Positions 62,725-64,000 of a stretch of DNA of 64,000 nucleotides are shown here, in pieces. A program made the position numbers and the translations under genes. The first letter of the stretch is position 1; every line of letters starts with the position of its first letter. The stretch is from Cherax quadricarinatus (lineage: Eukaryota > Arthropoda > Malacostraca > Decapoda > Parastacidae): the NCBI RefSeq assembly GCF_038502225.1, contig NC_091378.1, forward strand, positions 6,287,600 through 6,351,599, given 5' to 3'. Under the pieces are notes generated by a model. It was not told the origin of the DNA. It saw only the letters and a list, made by a program, of their open reading frames with translations, and did no database searches.

Positions 62725-64000
62725 CCTCTCACACAGTCAGGGATAGAAAACCAGCATGGGTTCATGGAAGGCAAATCCTGTGTCACAAACCTTCTGGAGT
62801 TTTATGACAAGGTAACAGAGTAAGACACGAGAGGGGTGGGTTGATTGCGTTTTCCTAGACTGCAGGAAGGCCTTTGACACAGTTCCCCACAAGAGATTAG
62901 TGCAGAAGCTGGAGGATCAGGCGCATGTAAAAGGGAGGGCACTGCAATGGATCAGGGAATACCTGACAGGGAGGCAACAACGAGTCATGGTACGTGAAGA
63001 GGTATCACAGTGGGCGCCTGTGACGAGCGGGGTCCCACAGGGATCAGTTCTAGGACCAGTGCTATTTTTGATATATGCGAACGACATGATGGAAGGAATA
63101 GGCTCTGAAGTATCCCTATTCGCAGATGATGTGAAGTTGATGAGAAGAATTAAATCGGACGAGGATGAGGCAGGACTGCAAAGAGACCTGGACAGGCTGG
63201 ACATGTGGTCCAGAAACTGGCTTCTCGAGTTCAACCCCTGCCAAATGCAAAGTCATGAAGATTGGGGAGGGGCAAAGAAGACCGCAGACAGAGTATAGGC
63301 TAGGTGGACAAAGACTACAGACCTCATTCAGGGAGAAAGACCTTGGGGTGACCATAACACCGAGCACGTCACCGGAGGCACACATCAACCAAATAACTGC
63401 TGCAGCATACGGGCGCCTGGCAAACCTGAGAATAGGGTTCCGATACCTTAATAAGGAATCGTTCAAGACACTGTACACTGTGTATGTTAGGCCCATACTG
63501 GAGTATGCAGCACCAGTCTGAAACCCACACCTGGTCAAGCACGTCAAGAAGTTAGAAAAAGTACAAAGGTTTGCAACAAGGCTAGTCCCAGAGCTCAAGG
63601 GAATGTCGTACGAGGAAAGGTTGAGGGAAATCGGACTGACGACACTGGGGGACAGAAGGGTCAGGGGAGACATGATAACGACATACAAGATACTGCGGGG
63701 AATAGACAAGGACAGAGATAGGATGTTCCAGAGAGGGGACACAGAAACAAGGGGTCACAACTGGAAGCTGAAGACTCAGACGAGTCACAGGGAAGTTAGG
63801 AAGTATTTCTTCAGTCATAGAGTCGTCAGGAAGTGGAATAGCCTAGCGCAAGTGAAGTAGTGGAGGCAGGAACCATACATAGTTTTAAGAAGAGGTATGA
63901 CAAAGCTCAGGAAGCAGAGAGAGAGAGGACCAAGTAGCGATCAGTGAAGAGGCGGGGCCAGGAGCTGAGTCTCGACCCCTGCAACCTCAATTAGGCGAGT
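62725..64000 (+). pseudogene. CR1-type LINE reverse transcriptase, broken, reaching window end
   Basis: From SGIENQHGFMEGKSCVTNLL the copy shifts frame near 62822, then reads VFLDCRKAFDTVPHKRL, LQWIREYLTGRQQ, VTSGVPQGSVLGPVLFLIYA, LFADDVKLMRRI and WLLEFN. An extra C near 63236 shifts the frame again to AKCKVMKIGEGQ, KDLGVTITPS and YVRPILEYAAPV. TGA at about 63519-63521 replaces the Trp codon of APVWNP. Then KLEKVQRFATRLVPELKGMS, YEERLREIGLTT and RKYFFSHRVVRKWNSL run until a further break near 63852. The 3' UTR (GAGGCGGGGCCAGGAGCTGA, CTCGACCCCTGCAACC) reaches the window edge at the expected terminal GGCGAGT. It covers more of the RT than the 52824 copy and carries at least four lesions. Confidence 0.92.

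Overview
This is a eukaryotic nuclear window, almost certainly from a large, repeat-rich decapod crustacean genome such as a crayfish. That identification is an inference from the dispersed repeat families and from the mix of CR1-type LINEs, Penelope-like elements and long microsatellites. I find no convincing host protein-coding gene, rRNA or functional tRNA. Most long open frames are by-products of tandem repeats whose unit lacks stops. The real coding sequences all belong to mobile elements.

Layout. 0-7.7 kb holds successive minisatellites (14/16-, 33- and 21-bp units) with GA/CT microsatellites. 7.7-14 kb holds LINE fragments and a 14-16-bp minisatellite split by a solo LTR (10951-12162). 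14-19.2 kb holds a GTGGT-rich array and a 3.4-kb array of a 27-bp unit that is open on both strands. 20.1-26.15 kb is a nearly full-length non-LTR retrotransposon: intact ORF1, and ORF2 broken by one stop and two frameshifts. 26-30.8 kb is a patchwork of SINEs, a 203-bp MITE, (AT)n tracts and a 17-bp minisatellite. 30.8-40.5 kb is a GTGGT/GTAGTGGT array split by a 7127-bp Ty3/Gypsy element (32264-39390, minus strand). 40.5-52 kb is a graveyard of Penelope-like element (PLE) tails, many in inverted pairs. It includes a PLE with a reverse transcriptase plus GIY-YIG ORF nested inside another repeat, which is itself inside a broken CCHC gag-like ORF. 52-54.3 kb holds 5'-truncated CR1 copies bounded by (AC)n. 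54.7-57.8 kb is a very homogeneous 49-bp satellite that switches abruptly to a 52-bp variant. 57.8-64 kb holds more LINE fragments, minisatellites, an inverted pair of tRNA-derived SINEs and a further CR1 copy running off the window.

Three points stand out. (1) The Gypsy element encodes its pol domains in the order integrase, reverse transcriptase, RNase H. Its RT and GPY/F-bearing integrase are Gypsy-type, but the order is that of Copia, as in the Gmr1-like group. It has intact catalytic residues and LTRs that differ at one position by eye, yet no recognisable capsid, zinc knuckle or protease. (2) PLE tails occur as palindromic, tails-outward insertions with 13-15-bp target-site duplications, with one arm longer than the other. 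(3) Nearly all PLE tails share a short hairpin, with compensatory base changes, between a TGA(N)(R)AA motif and GAAACGT, which resembles a hammerhead ribozyme core.
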